Part shown: positions 53,464 to 62,022 of the stretch, in pieces
Numbering within the stretch: the stretch's first letter is position 1
Layout of the letters: each line of letters begins with the position of its first letter
Origin: Chitinophaga pinensis
Lineage (GTDB): Bacteria > Bacteroidota > Bacteroidia > Flavobacteriales_D > Crocinitomicaceae
Direction of reading: 5' to 3'
Assembly: GCA_945902745.1 (NCBI GenBank)
Contig: CAMDNE010000004.1
Coordinates: forward strand, 1 to 64,000
DNA: 64,000 nt
Notes under the pieces: model-generated
Told to the model about the DNA's origin: nothing
What the model saw: only the letters and a program-made list of their open reading frames with translations
Databases searched by the model: none
Made by a program: the position numbers and the translations under genes

Positions 53464-55128
53464 ATGGAGCGTATTTGGCAAATATTTTCTTTCGACGCAA
53501 AGGAACCACTGATTTTTTCGCAATTAGATTTCTGGTTGTTCTTCATCCTCGTAATGGTTGTATTCTCCATGATTTACAAGCATTATTTGGTTCGAAGTGT
53601 ATTCTTAACGGCGATTAGTATATTCTTTTATTTCAAAGCGTCTGGGCTCTTTATTATTCTACTGGGCGCGAGTTTAATAGGAAATTACTTCTTCGGGAAA
53701 TGGGTGCATTCTGCTCAAACTAACAAATCGAAAAAATGGATAATAGGAATAGCTGCTTTTTTAAATATTGTGGTGCTGGCCTATTTCAAATACGCTTACT
53801 TCTTCACGGATTCATTCAATGAAATGTTCCATACTGACTTTCAAGTATTCAACCATCTTTCCTATTGGGGAAATAGTTTTTTTGATGGGAATTACTTTGC
53901 TGTAGACCAAATCATTTTACCAATTGGGCTTTCTTTCTTCACATTTCAGAGTATTTCGTATTTCATTGACATTTACAGAAAGGAAGTTGAACCTGTAAAG
54001 AATTTCTTCGATTATACATTTTTCGTTACGTTTTTTCCGCATTTATTGTTGGGTCCAATCGTTCGAGCGAAAGATTTCCTTCCACAGATTCGTCAGCCTT
54101 ATGCGTTAAACAAAGATGATTTTAGTGGCGCAATCATCCAAATAACAAAAGGTTTAATCAAGAAAATTGTACTTGCTGATTACATTGCCGTTCACTTCAT
54201 TGACAAAGTAGTAGATGCACCAGAAGCCTATCCCGGTTTTGTGAGTATTCTGGCAATGTGGGGTTATTCTCTACAAATTTATGGTGATTTCTCTGGTTAT
54301 ACAGACATTGCAATCGGACTGTCACGCTTAATGGGGATCAAGCTTTTAGAGAACTTTAATTCGCCATACAAAGCAGTAAGTGTTGCCGATTTCTGGAGAA
54401 GATGGCATAAATCATTGGGTTCTTGGTTACGTGATTATTTGTACATTCCATTAGGTGGAAATAAGACTGGTGGTGTTGGGACGTATGTTGCCACAACCAT
54501 TATTTTTATCTTCCTCATATTCATAACCCAATGGTATGAATTGATTTTCGTTTACGCTGGTTTAACAGTATTATATATCATTGGAGTTTTAGTAATCCCA
54601 AATTTCAAGCAATATGTTCACCGTGATTTGAACTTGTTGATCACCATGGTAGTTGGTGGATTATGGCACGGAGCGAGTGAGAATTTTGTGATGTGGGGAA
54701 CGATGAATGGATTGGCTTTAATACTCTACAATCACTGGAAAAAGATTTCACCTTATGAGAACAAAAGTTGGTTGATTGTTCATTTCTGGAAGATTTTCAT
54801 CACCTTCAACTTTATCACGTTTACACGAATCTGGTTCCGACTAGAAGATGAAGGCGCACCTTTAGCCATGTTGAATCATATTTGGAATCACTTTGACTTT
54901 AAATGGGCTACTTTCGTGAAAGTATTGTCTACATATCAAAGTGTTTTTTGGGTGATTCTGGCAGGATATATTGTTCATTGGTTACCACAAAGAATAAAAG
55001 CACTATGGGAAAATTTATTCAAACGATTCCCAATACCTTTACAAGCTTTAGCTGTGGCAATTATCGTGATATTGATGTATCAAGCGGTATCGGATACGTT
55101 TAAACCGTTTGCCTATTTTGAATATTGA
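53464..55128 (+). CDS. MBOAT-family membrane O-acyltransferase
   Basis: A 554-residue polytopic protein of the AlgI/DltB-like family with about ten membrane segments. The signature region GDFSGYTDIAIGLSRLMGIKL (in the middle) and the catalytic-histidine segment VVGGLWHGASENFVMWG are clearly visible. Such proteins pass acyl groups, usually acetyl, across the inner membrane to extracytoplasmic acceptors with the help of SGNH partners, here encoded by the two genes upstream. ATG follows the previous stop directly (TAAATG). The acceptor glycan is unknown. Confidence 0.88.
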   Translation: MERIWQIFSFDAKEPLIFSQLDFWLFFILVMVVFSMIYKHYLVRSVFLTAISIFFYFKASGLFIILLGASLIGNYFFGKWVHSAQTNKSKKWIIGIAAFLNIVVLAYFKYAYFFTDSFNEMFHTDFQVFNHLSYWGNSFFDGNYFAVDQIILPIGLSFFTFQSISYFIDIYRKEVEPVKNFFDYTFFVTFFPHLLLGPIVRAKDFLPQIRQPYALNKDDFSGAIIQITKGLIKKIVLADYIAVHFIDKVVDAPEAYPGFVSILAMWGYSLQIYGDFSGYTDIAIGLSRLMGIKLLENFNSPYKAVSVADFWRRWHKSLGSWLRDYLYIPLGGNKTGGVGTYVATTIIFIFLIFITQWYELIFVYAGLTVLYIIGVLVIPNFKQYVHRDLNLLITMVVGGLWHGASENFVMWGTMNGLALILYNHWKKISPYENKSWLIVHFWKIFITFNFITFTRIWFRLEDEGAPLAMLNHIWNHFDFKWATFVKVLSTYQSVFWVILAGYIVHWLPQRIKALWENLFKRFPIPLQALAVAIIVILMYQAVSDTFKPFAYFEY

Positions 55129-55185
55129 TTTTTTTATCTTTAGGAGAGGTAGGTCGCGACCAGCCTCTGCGGATAAAAAATCAAT
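55124..55185. terminator. Bidirectional terminator palindrome spanning both stop codons
   Basis: Outer arms ATTGATTTTTTTATC (55124-55138) and GATAAAAAATCAAT (55172-55185) hold the TGA stops of the convergent MBOAT and paaZ genes. Within them lies a second hairpin with AGAGG, the perfect 10-bp palindrome GGTCGCGACC (55152-55161), and CCTCT (55145-55168). Confidence 0.7.
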
Positions 55186-57229
55186 TCTGATCCAATTTCC
55201 GAACCATCGTCAAGATTGTAGCCAACGCAACAGTTTCACCTTCTTCGTCATACACATCCACTAAGAATTTCACAATTCCTTTAGCGATATCGTCATCGGT
55301 GCGTTTTTCTTGATCTATTTTTTCTTTCACTGTAAATCGCACGCCTAATGTTGCTCCAGGATAAACAGGTTTCGTGAAACGTGCTTCTTCAACACCGTAA
55401 TTCAACAAAACTGGACCTTTCTTTGGATCCACGAATAAACCCGCAGCTTTGGATAATACAAAATATCCGTGTGCCACTCTTTTTTCGAAGATAGTTCCAT
55501 CCAACGATGTTGCGTCCATGTGTGCATAGAAATTATCTCCAGAGACATTTGCAAAATTCACAATGTCCGCTTCTGTAACTGTATGCTTATGCGTAAAAAC
55601 TGTTTCACCAATCACTAATTCTTCAAAATGTTGTCTGAACAAATGTGGGTTTGCTTCTGGCATTTCTGCACCCACTTGGAATTGTTGTGTGATTTTCGTA
55701 ATAGTCGTTGGATGACCTTGTATTGCTGTTCGTTGTAAATAATGTAAAACGCCACGTTTACCACCCATTTCTTCGCCTCCTCCTGCTCTACCAGGTCCAC
55801 CGTGCGTTAACAACGGCATTGGAGAACCGTGACCAGTACTTTCTTTCGCGCAATCTTTATTCAAGACTAAAATACGTCCGTGCATGCTTGCTGCACCAAC
55901 AACATATTCCATCGCTTCTTTGTCATTTGGTGTCACAATCGATGAAACCAAAGAACCTTTGCCCATTCGCGCTAATTCTATTGCTTCATCCATCGTTCGA
56001 TATGGCATAACTGTTGAAACTGGTCCAAATGCTTCGATATTGTGAACATCTGTTTTATTGAACGGATCATTGTTTCTGAAAAGAATAGGCGAAAAGAATG
56101 CGCCAACATTTTTATCTGCACCAAACACTTCAAAATCATCCAAACTTCCGTAAACAATGTCTTGCGATTGAGATAATAACTCAACACTTTCTCTTACACG
56201 TCCAACTTGAATTTGAGAAGCCAACGAACCCATTCTTACACCTTCAAAACTTGGATCACCAATTTTTGTTGTTGCTAAACGTGCTGCAATTGCTTTTTCA
56301 ACTTCATCAATCATGTTTTCAGGAACGATGATTCGTCGAACAGCCGTACATTTTTGCCCAGCTTTCACAGTGATTTCTTTTACCGTTTCTTTGATAAATA
56401 AATCAAATTCTTCCGTTCCAAGAACAGCGTGTTCTCCAAGAATTGTCGCATTCAAAGAATCTGCTTCTAAATTGAAAGAAACACTTTCTTGAACAATATG
56501 TGGCAATGCTTTTAATAATTTTCCGGTATGTGCACTTCCAGTAAATGTTACAGTATCTTCAGAGGAAACGTGGTCAATAATTCCACGTCCCAGACCACAA
56601 ACAAGTTGCAAAGAACCTTCAGGAAGAATTTTAGAATCAATAATATCGCGCACCATGACTTCTGTCAAATAGCACGTATATTCTGACGGTTTCACAATTG
56701 CTGGAACACCTGCCATTAAGTTCACCGCTATTTTCTCCAACATTCCCCAAATAGGAAAATTGAATGCATTTATGTGTACTGCAACACCTTGTTTTGGCAC
56801 CATGATATGGTGACCTATAAACGTTCCATTTTTAGAAAGTGGTGCCGCCGTTCCATCAACATAATAAGACAAATCTGGAAATTGTTTCCTCAAAGATGCA
56901 TTGGCAAAAACGTTCCCGATTCCACCTTCAATATCAATCCATGAATCCACTTTTGTTGCGCCAGTCCATGCACTTACTTGATAGTATTTTTCTTTTTTTG
57001 TCATTAAATGCAAAGCCAAAGCTTTCAACATTCGTCCACGTTCTTGGAAAGTCATTTTACGCAACACTTGTCCTCCAGTCTTGCGACCGTATTCCAACAT
57101 TGCTGCATAATCTAAACCAAGGCTTGATGTTTCACCAATCTTTTCTCCAGTGATAGCGTTGTACAGATTTGTTTCTGTTCCTTCACCATCAAACCATTTT
57201 CCTAGTGCGTAACTTTGATACCGTTGCAT
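55181..57229 (-). CDS. paaZ: Bifunctional PaaZ: aldehyde dehydrogenase / oxepin-CoA hydrolase
   Basis: A 682-residue two-domain protein. Residues 1-520 are an aldehyde dehydrogenase with the catalytic Cys in GQKCTAVRR and Glu in FNLEADSLN; residues 535-680 are a MaoC-like hydratase with FANVSGDNFYAHMD. PaaZ opens the oxepin-CoA ring and oxidises the aldehyde in phenylacetate degradation. The remaining paa genes are not in this window, so the pathway cannot be confirmed here. It is convergent with the MBOAT operon. The heptameric array at 57248-57289 lies upstream of it. Confidence 0.92.
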   Translation of the reverse strand: MQRYQSYALGKWFDGEGTETNLYNAITGEKIGETSSLGLDYAAMLEYGRKTGGQVLRKMTFQERGRMLKALALHLMTKKEKYYQVSAWTGATKVDSWIDIEGGIGNVFANASLRKQFPDLSYYVDGTAAPLSKNGTFIGHHIMVPKQGVAVHINAFNFPIWGMLEKIAVNLMAGVPAIVKPSEYTCYLTEVMVRDIIDSKILPEGSLQLVCGLGRGIIDHVSSEDTVTFTGSAHTGKLLKALPHIVQESVSFNLEADSLNATILGEHAVLGTEEFDLFIKETVKEITVKAGQKCTAVRRIIVPENMIDEVEKAIAARLATTKIGDPSFEGVRMGSLASQIQVGRVRESVELLSQSQDIVYGSLDDFEVFGADKNVGAFFSPILFRNNDPFNKTDVHNIEAFGPVSTVMPYRTMDEAIELARMGKGSLVSSIVTPNDKEAMEYVVGAASMHGRILVLNKDCAKESTGHGSPMPLLTHGGPGRAGGGEEMGGKRGVLHYLQRTAIQGHPTTITKITQQFQVGAEMPEANPHLFRQHFEELVIGETVFTHKHTVTEADIVNFANVSGDNFYAHMDATSLDGTIFEKRVAHGYFVLSKAAGLFVDPKKGPVLLNYGVEEARFTKPVYPGATLGVRFTVKEKIDQEKRTDDDIAKGIVKFLVDVYDEEGETVALATILTMVRKLDQN

Positions 57230-57247
57230 AAAATTTATTTTGATGTC

Positions 57248-57289
57248 TAAATTATAAATTATGAATTACAAATGATGAATTGTATATCA
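57248..57289. repeat. Heptameric repeat array between dusB and paaZ
   Basis: Six phased 7-mers (TAAATTA twice, TGAATTA, CAAATGA, TGAATTG, TATATCA). The last one covers the TGA stop of dusB on the minus strand. Confidence 0.7.
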
Positions 57290-58279
57290 AGCAAATTCGA
57301 ATTCATTTTCGTGCTCAGCGATATAATTCAAAATATCCATAATTTCATTCAATTGGAAGGAGGTAACTAATTTCAACCGATAGTCTTTGAAATGTGCAAT
57401 TCCTTTAAAATAATTGGTGTAATGTCTTTTCATTTCAGCGATTCCTAATCCTTCACCTTTCCAATTCACACTCATTTGAAGATGTTCTCTTGCTGCTTCA
57501 ACTCGTTCTTTAATTCCTGGAGGAGCCAAATGTGCACCGGTATTCATGAAATGTTTTACTTCGTTGAAAATCCATGGATAACCGATACTTGCTCTGCCAA
57601 TCATTATTCCATCGATTCCGTATCGGTTTCTATATTCCAATGCCTTTTCAGGTGAATCAATATCTCCGTTCCCGAAAATTGGAATTTTCATACGTGGATT
57701 ATTTTTCACTTCGCCTATTAGCGTCCAATCAGCATCGCCTTTATATAATTGAACTCTTGTACGGCCGTGAATCGAAATTGCTTCAACACCAACATCTTGC
57801 AATTGTTCAGAAGTACTCACCACAAATTTTGATTGCTCATCCCAACCCAAGCGTGTTTTAATCGTAACTGGCAAATTCGTCTCCTTCACGATTGCGTCTG
57901 TCATCTGAATCAACTTCGGAATATTTTGCAACATCCCTGCTCCAGCTCCTTTACACGTCACCTTTTTTACTGGACAACCAAAATTTATATCAATAATATC
58001 TGGATTTGTTCTTTCAATTATTCGGGTTGCTTCGCGCATACTTTCAATGTCATACCCAAAGATTTGAATTCCAACAGGCCGTTCATATTCATAAATATCA
58101 AGCTTTTGAACGCTTTTTGCGGCATCACGAATCAATCCTTCAGAAGAAATAAATTCCGTATACATTAAATCCGCCCCATGTTTTTTACACAAGGCACGAA
58201 ATGGCGGGTCACTTACATCTTCCATAGGTGCAAGTAAAAGTGGAAATTCACCTAATTCTATGTTACGAATTTTTACCAT
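57287..58279 (-). CDS. dusB: tRNA-dihydrouridine synthase B
   Basis: A 330-residue FMN enzyme with a TIM-barrel N-terminal domain and a helical RNA-binding C-terminal domain. The FMN-binding motif APMEDVSDPPFRALC opens the barrel, the catalytic Cys is expected in INFGCPVKKV (Cys102), and MIGRASIGYPW is the later conserved block. DusB reduces uridine to dihydrouridine in tRNA. Its start codon sits only four bases past the -7 element, suggesting an almost leaderless transcript. The gene is followed by the heptameric array and then paaZ. Confidence 0.93.
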   Translation of the reverse strand: MVKIRNIELGEFPLLLAPMEDVSDPPFRALCKKHGADLMYTEFISSEGLIRDAAKSVQKLDIYEYERPVGIQIFGYDIESMREATRIIERTNPDIIDINFGCPVKKVTCKGAGAGMLQNIPKLIQMTDAIVKETNLPVTIKTRLGWDEQSKFVVSTSEQLQDVGVEAISIHGRTRVQLYKGDADWTLIGEVKNNPRMKIPIFGNGDIDSPEKALEYRNRYGIDGIMIGRASIGYPWIFNEVKHFMNTGAHLAPPGIKERVEAAREHLQMSVNWKGEGLGIAEMKRHYTNYFKGIAHFKDYRLKLVTSFQLNEIMDILNYIAEHENEFEFA

Positions 58280-58283
58280 GGTG

Positions 58284-58291
58284 CAAATGTA
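58284..58291 (-). promoter_or_regulatory. -7 element of dusB, abutting the start codon
   Basis: Exact TAnnTTTG on the minus strand (TACATTTG), with only CACC between its G and the ATG at 58279. A transcript started at the usual distance would have virtually no leader. Confidence 0.5.
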
Positions 58292-58293
58292 CG

Positions 58294-58328
58294 GGAATTA
58301 TGAATTATAAAGTATAAATTGTTAATGG
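58294..58328. repeat. Heptameric repeat array upstream of dusB
   Basis: Five phased 7-mers (GGAATTA, TGAATTA, TAAAGTA, TAAATTG, TTAATGG). Unlike the other arrays it lies at a gene start, between the dusB promoter element and a possible gene relic. Confidence 0.55.
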
Positions 58329-58389
58329 TGAAATTGCATCGCCAAAAGAGATAGAATCGGAAATTACTAGAATAAAAGACATTAATTAG
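58318..58389 (+). pseudogene. Possible gene relic
   Basis: A 23-codon open stretch closed by TAG reads like protein sequence (IVNGEIASPKEIESEITRIKD) but has no start codon. It partly overlaps the heptameric array. It may be the remnant of a gene whose end is the micro-ORF at 58402-58485. Confidence 0.25.
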
Positions 58390-58401
58390 AGAAATACATG
58401 A

Positions 58402-58485
58402 ATGGGATTAGATGGAGGTGTAAATTGGGGTTCGATAATTATCGGTATTCTAGCTGCAGAATCTATTCAAGTTTTTATGAAATAA
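58402..58485 (+). CDS. Possible 27-residue hydrophobic microprotein
   Basis: An ATG-initiated frame encodes 27 residues with a hydrophobic middle (SIIIGILAAESIQVF) preceded by GLDGGVNWG. It could be a small membrane peptide or a decayed gene end. No promoter or ribosome-binding signal was recognised, so confidence is low. Confidence 0.25.
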   Translation: MGLDGGVNWGSIIIGILAAESIQVFMK

Positions 58486-58608
58486 ATAATTGAAGTGTAA
58501 ATTCCCGAATCCGCAAACTCTTCCCTAATTTACCATCCACTTTTTATCACCTATTTTTATTAAAATATTTATTTGTAAATTGCGCAACATCTTAATTTTA
58601 CCCACGAT

Positions 58609-61455
58609 ATGATGAAGTATTTTTACCTTGTATTTTTCAATTTTACACTTGCACTACCTTCGGGAATTCTGGCTCAAGCGCAGGTTTGGCAAAATTATAC
58701 CGACTCCGTTCCTACCCTTTCTTCTCCGCGATGTGCTGACCTGAATAACGATGGTGTTCTGGATATAGTGATTGGCGGAGGAACGGATGGTGAATTTGCA
58801 GATAATGGTATCATGGCATTTAATGGCCTCGACGGTTCACTTCTTTGGCAACGGTCTGCACCAAATGAGATTTTTACCAGTGCAATTTTTCAGGATATTA
58901 ACATGGATGGAATTCCCGATATTTTTATAGGTGGGCGAGATGCGCAATTTTATGCAATCAATGGTGCAAACGGTTCACTAATTTGGGAATATTATACTGA
59001 TCCTGGAAATCCGAATGATATCGGTCTTTATAATTTTTATAGTGCTCAGTTCATCCCTGATTCGGATGGCGACTTACTTCCTGATCTCTTGGTTGCAAAT
59101 GGTGGCGACCACAGTTTACCACTTTGGGATACAAATAGGCCGCCCGGACATCTAATGGTTGTTAGTTCACTTACCGGGGATTTGATTTCCATGGCTGTTG
59201 TACCCGATAGTGCGGAAACATATTGCTCTCCACTGGTTATTGACCTGCAAGGAGACGGAACCCTATGGATATTATACGGAACTGGTGGCGAATCCATGGG
59301 TGGTTCTTTTTACGCAGTTCCCCTGAGTGAACTCTTGAATAATACCTTAGTTAATTCCGTTCAACTGGCAACGCATGCGACTAGAGGTTTTATAGCGCCA
59401 GCTGCTGTTCATAAAGCTCCAACCGGTAATAGTTACGATGTGATAATTCAAGGTTTTGGTGGCACTATTTACAAGGTTAAGGGAAGCACACTGACTACGA
59501 CCTGGTCAAGAACAATTATCGGCGCAGAATCGAGTGCAGAAGCTGTAATTGGTAACTTTAGCGGCGAACTCACTCCGGATGTATTTTTGGTAATGTTTAA
59601 AGGAACTCTTACGAGTTACACGGATTATTACCAGATAATGTTGGATGGAACGGATGGAAGTATTCAGTTCATGGATAGTTTAGGAGCGCTTCACTTTGCA
59701 TCTGCTAATGCGGTGGATCTAAACAATGATGGAAGAGACGAAGCAATTATTTCCCTGAATTATTTTGAGAGCGGGCATTTTCATCACAAACTACAGTCCC
59801 TGGATTTTCAAAACAACACTTTATCTCAAATATCCACGAATATGGCCGGAACAAATATTGGTTCTACCCCTTTAATTACGGACATAGATAACAATGGATT
59901 ACTGGATATTGTTTACGCAGTAAAAAAGGACAGCACTAACCCGATGGGATGGCAAGGATTCTATTTACACCGCTTTGAAACTGCGTCCGTCATTCCAAAC
60001 GCAGGAATTGCTTGGGGAAGTTATATCGGAACGGATTACGATGGAATCTACAATTATTCTCCGGTCAACTGTGGAATGGGAAGTGTTGTAACAGGAGTAA
60101 ACTTAGATTCCCCATTCTGTAACGGTTTGTCGGATGGTTCTCTTACTATTTTTGTAAATGGTGCAAACAATCCGCATACGTTCCTTTGGTCAACTGGTGA
60201 AGTAGGTCAAACAATTAGCAACATACCGGCAGGAGCGTATAGTGTTCGGGTAACAAATTCTCTGGGATGTTACGAAGACCGTAATATCATTTTGCAAGAT
60301 CCGTATATTATTAGTTTTGGTGGAATTCAAGCTCCAACCTGTCCCGGAGGAAATAACGGAATGGTCACAGTGAATTCAACGGGTTGTGTATGTATGTTCA
60401 GTGGCTGTACTTTTTCATGGGATAATGGAGTTACAATTGCACAGAACACACAAGCAGCGAGTGGTTATAATTATGTTACGATAACGCGTTTAGATGGTTG
60501 TGTGATAGTTGATTCGGTTAATATTCCTGAGTCTCCTGCACTATTTACAGATACAGTTGTTACCCACCTTTCCTGTAATGGAAATGCCAGTGGAATGATT
60601 TCTATCACACCAAATCCACTGTTCACGGCAAGTTATGTTTGGTCAACAGGTGAAAGCACGAATGAAATTAATGGTCTTGCAGCAGGGGAATACGATGTAA
60701 CTATTAGCGACAATCGTCCTTGCTCACAACAACTAACATTTACCGTTACCCAGCCGGATTCATTACTTGCTCTTTTCACATCAAGCAATGTTACTTGTCC
60801 AGGGGACAATGATGGTTCTATTGAAATTAGCGCAATTGGAGGAACACCTGATTTTATTTACACACTTAACGGAATCGATAGTAGCGCATTCCTTTATGAA
60901 GGATTAAGTCCCGGAATTTACACAATTAGTGTTAGTGATCAAAACGCTTGCACTAGTTCAAGCACGATATATACGGTCACGGAACCTAGCGTATTAACTT
61001 CCTTGATTACTCCAACTATCGAAAGTGGTCTAGGTTCTTTGGATGGAATGGCAGAAATTGAAGTGAACGGAGGAACTGTTCCATATACAATTGTTTGGAA
61101 CGATCCAAATAGTCAAAACGGTCCTTTAGCTGTTTACCTGAGTAACGGATGGTACACCGCCACTGTTGCAGACTCGAATGGCTGTGTTCATCAGGATTCC
61201 GTTTATATTCATACCCTATCCCTTCTTGAATCGTCTGATATCGCATGGGGCTTTTACCCAAATCCGGCAGACGAGTTCCTTACACTGAACATAGAGGGTG
61301 ATGTGCACTACGAGTTGATTGATCAATTTGGAAAAGTAGTCCTGTCGGGTAAGGAGAAAATAATCCGTATAAAGGAATTGAGTTCCGGGATGTATGTTTT
61401 ACGGGTTCAAACACCTTTATTTATGTCAATGGAAAAGGTTATTATTACTAGGTAG
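58609..61455 (+). CDS. Secreted FG-GAP / SprB-repeat protein with T9SS sorting domain
   Basis: A 948-residue protein with a signal peptide (1-23). Residues 30-480 hold FG-GAP/VCBS-like units with calcium-type loops (ADLNNDGVLDIVIGG, DINMDGIPDIFIGG, DLNNDGRDEAI, DIDNNGLLDIVYA). Residues about 505-880 contain five SprB-type repeats (for example CNGLSDGSLTI and CPGDNDGSIEISAIGG). The C-terminal 75 residues are a type A sorting domain starting FYPNPADEFL. It should be exported through T9SS and displayed on the cell surface. Codon choice (CTG, CCG, ACG, GGC) is clearly richer in G+C than that of neighbouring genes. Confidence 0.85.
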   Translation: MMKYFYLVFFNFTLALPSGILAQAQVWQNYTDSVPTLSSPRCADLNNDGVLDIVIGGGTDGEFADNGIMAFNGLDGSLLWQRSAPNEIFTSAIFQDINMDGIPDIFIGGRDAQFYAINGANGSLIWEYYTDPGNPNDIGLYNFYSAQFIPDSDGDLLPDLLVANGGDHSLPLWDTNRPPGHLMVVSSLTGDLISMAVVPDSAETYCSPLVIDLQGDGTLWILYGTGGESMGGSFYAVPLSELLNNTLVNSVQLATHATRGFIAPAAVHKAPTGNSYDVIIQGFGGTIYKVKGSTLTTTWSRTIIGAESSAEAVIGNFSGELTPDVFLVMFKGTLTSYTDYYQIMLDGTDGSIQFMDSLGALHFASANAVDLNNDGRDEAIISLNYFESGHFHHKLQSLDFQNNTLSQISTNMAGTNIGSTPLITDIDNNGLLDIVYAVKKDSTNPMGWQGFYLHRFETASVIPNAGIAWGSYIGTDYDGIYNYSPVNCGMGSVVTGVNLDSPFCNGLSDGSLTIFVNGANNPHTFLWSTGEVGQTISNIPAGAYSVRVTNSLGCYEDRNIILQDPYIISFGGIQAPTCPGGNNGMVTVNSTGCVCMFSGCTFSWDNGVTIAQNTQAASGYNYVTITRLDGCVIVDSVNIPESPALFTDTVVTHLSCNGNASGMISITPNPLFTASYVWSTGESTNEINGLAAGEYDVTISDNRPCSQQLTFTVTQPDSLLALFTSSNVTCPGDNDGSIEISAIGGTPDFIYTLNGIDSSAFLYEGLSPGIYTISVSDQNACTSSSTIYTVTEPSVLTSLITPTIESGLGSLDGMAEIEVNGGTVPYTIVWNDPNSQNGPLAVYLSNGWYTATVADSNGCVHQDSVYIHTLSLLESSDIAWGFYPNPADEFLTLNIEGDVHYELIDQFGKVVLSGKEKIIRIKELSSGMYVLRVQTPLFMSMEKVIITR

Positions 61456-61484
61456 GATTTGTTTGTTGGAATGTCTAAATTTTT

Positions 61485-62003
61485 TTATTTCAACAATTTA
61501 TCCAAAGCAAGGTGTAAACCAATACCTCTTAATTCTTGACCTTTAGCAACGATGTTTCCTTCTCCGTCTACTAAGAAACCAGAAGGAATTGAATAAACTT
61601 GATATAATTGAGAAACAGCACCATCTTTATCCCAACCGTGGTATTTCCAAATTAACTTATCATCTGCAATAGCCTTCTTCCATGCGTCTTCATTTTTATC
61701 AAGAGAAACGCTGTAAACTTCAAAGCCATTCGCATTTTTGAACTTAGATGATTTATATTTATTATATGCCTCAACAACGCTCGGATTTTCTTTACGACAA
61801 GGTCCACACCAAGAAGCCCAAAAGTCTATCAATACAATTTTACCTTTCAACTTTGAAAGTTTGATTGTTTTACCCTGAGGACTAACCAACACAATATCTG
61901 GTGCTTTGGCGTTCACTTCAATACCTTGTGAAATTTCTTTTCTAGGAATAAAAGCCGTTCCTAAACCAAGAATTAATAAGCATGCAAAAATTATTTTTTT
62001 CAT
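61485..62003 (-). CDS. TlpA-like thioredoxin-fold protein
   Basis: A 172-residue exported thiol-disulfide protein. The signal peptide covers roughly 1-18; the redox motif WCGPC lies at 65-69 in the context FWASWCGPCRKENP, and a cis-proline segment follows as VYSIPSGFLVDGEG. TlpA/ResA-type proteins reduce periplasmic disulfides. It is close to murA, 19 bp downstream of it on the same strand, and probably belongs to that transcript. A partner protein cannot be named. Confidence 0.85.
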   Translation of the reverse strand: MKKIIFACLLILGLGTAFIPRKEISQGIEVNAKAPDIVLVSPQGKTIKLSKLKGKIVLIDFWASWCGPCRKENPSVVEAYNKYKSSKFKNANGFEVYSVSLDKNEDAWKKAIADDKLIWKYHGWDKDGAVSQLYQVYSIPSGFLVDGEGNIVAKGQELRGIGLHLALDKLLK

Positions 62004-62022
62004 CTAATCAATTTTAAATGTT

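Noticed and set aside
55708-57153. Several frames antisense to paaZ
   Set aside because: They have biased low-complexity translations and overlap a strongly conserved gene.
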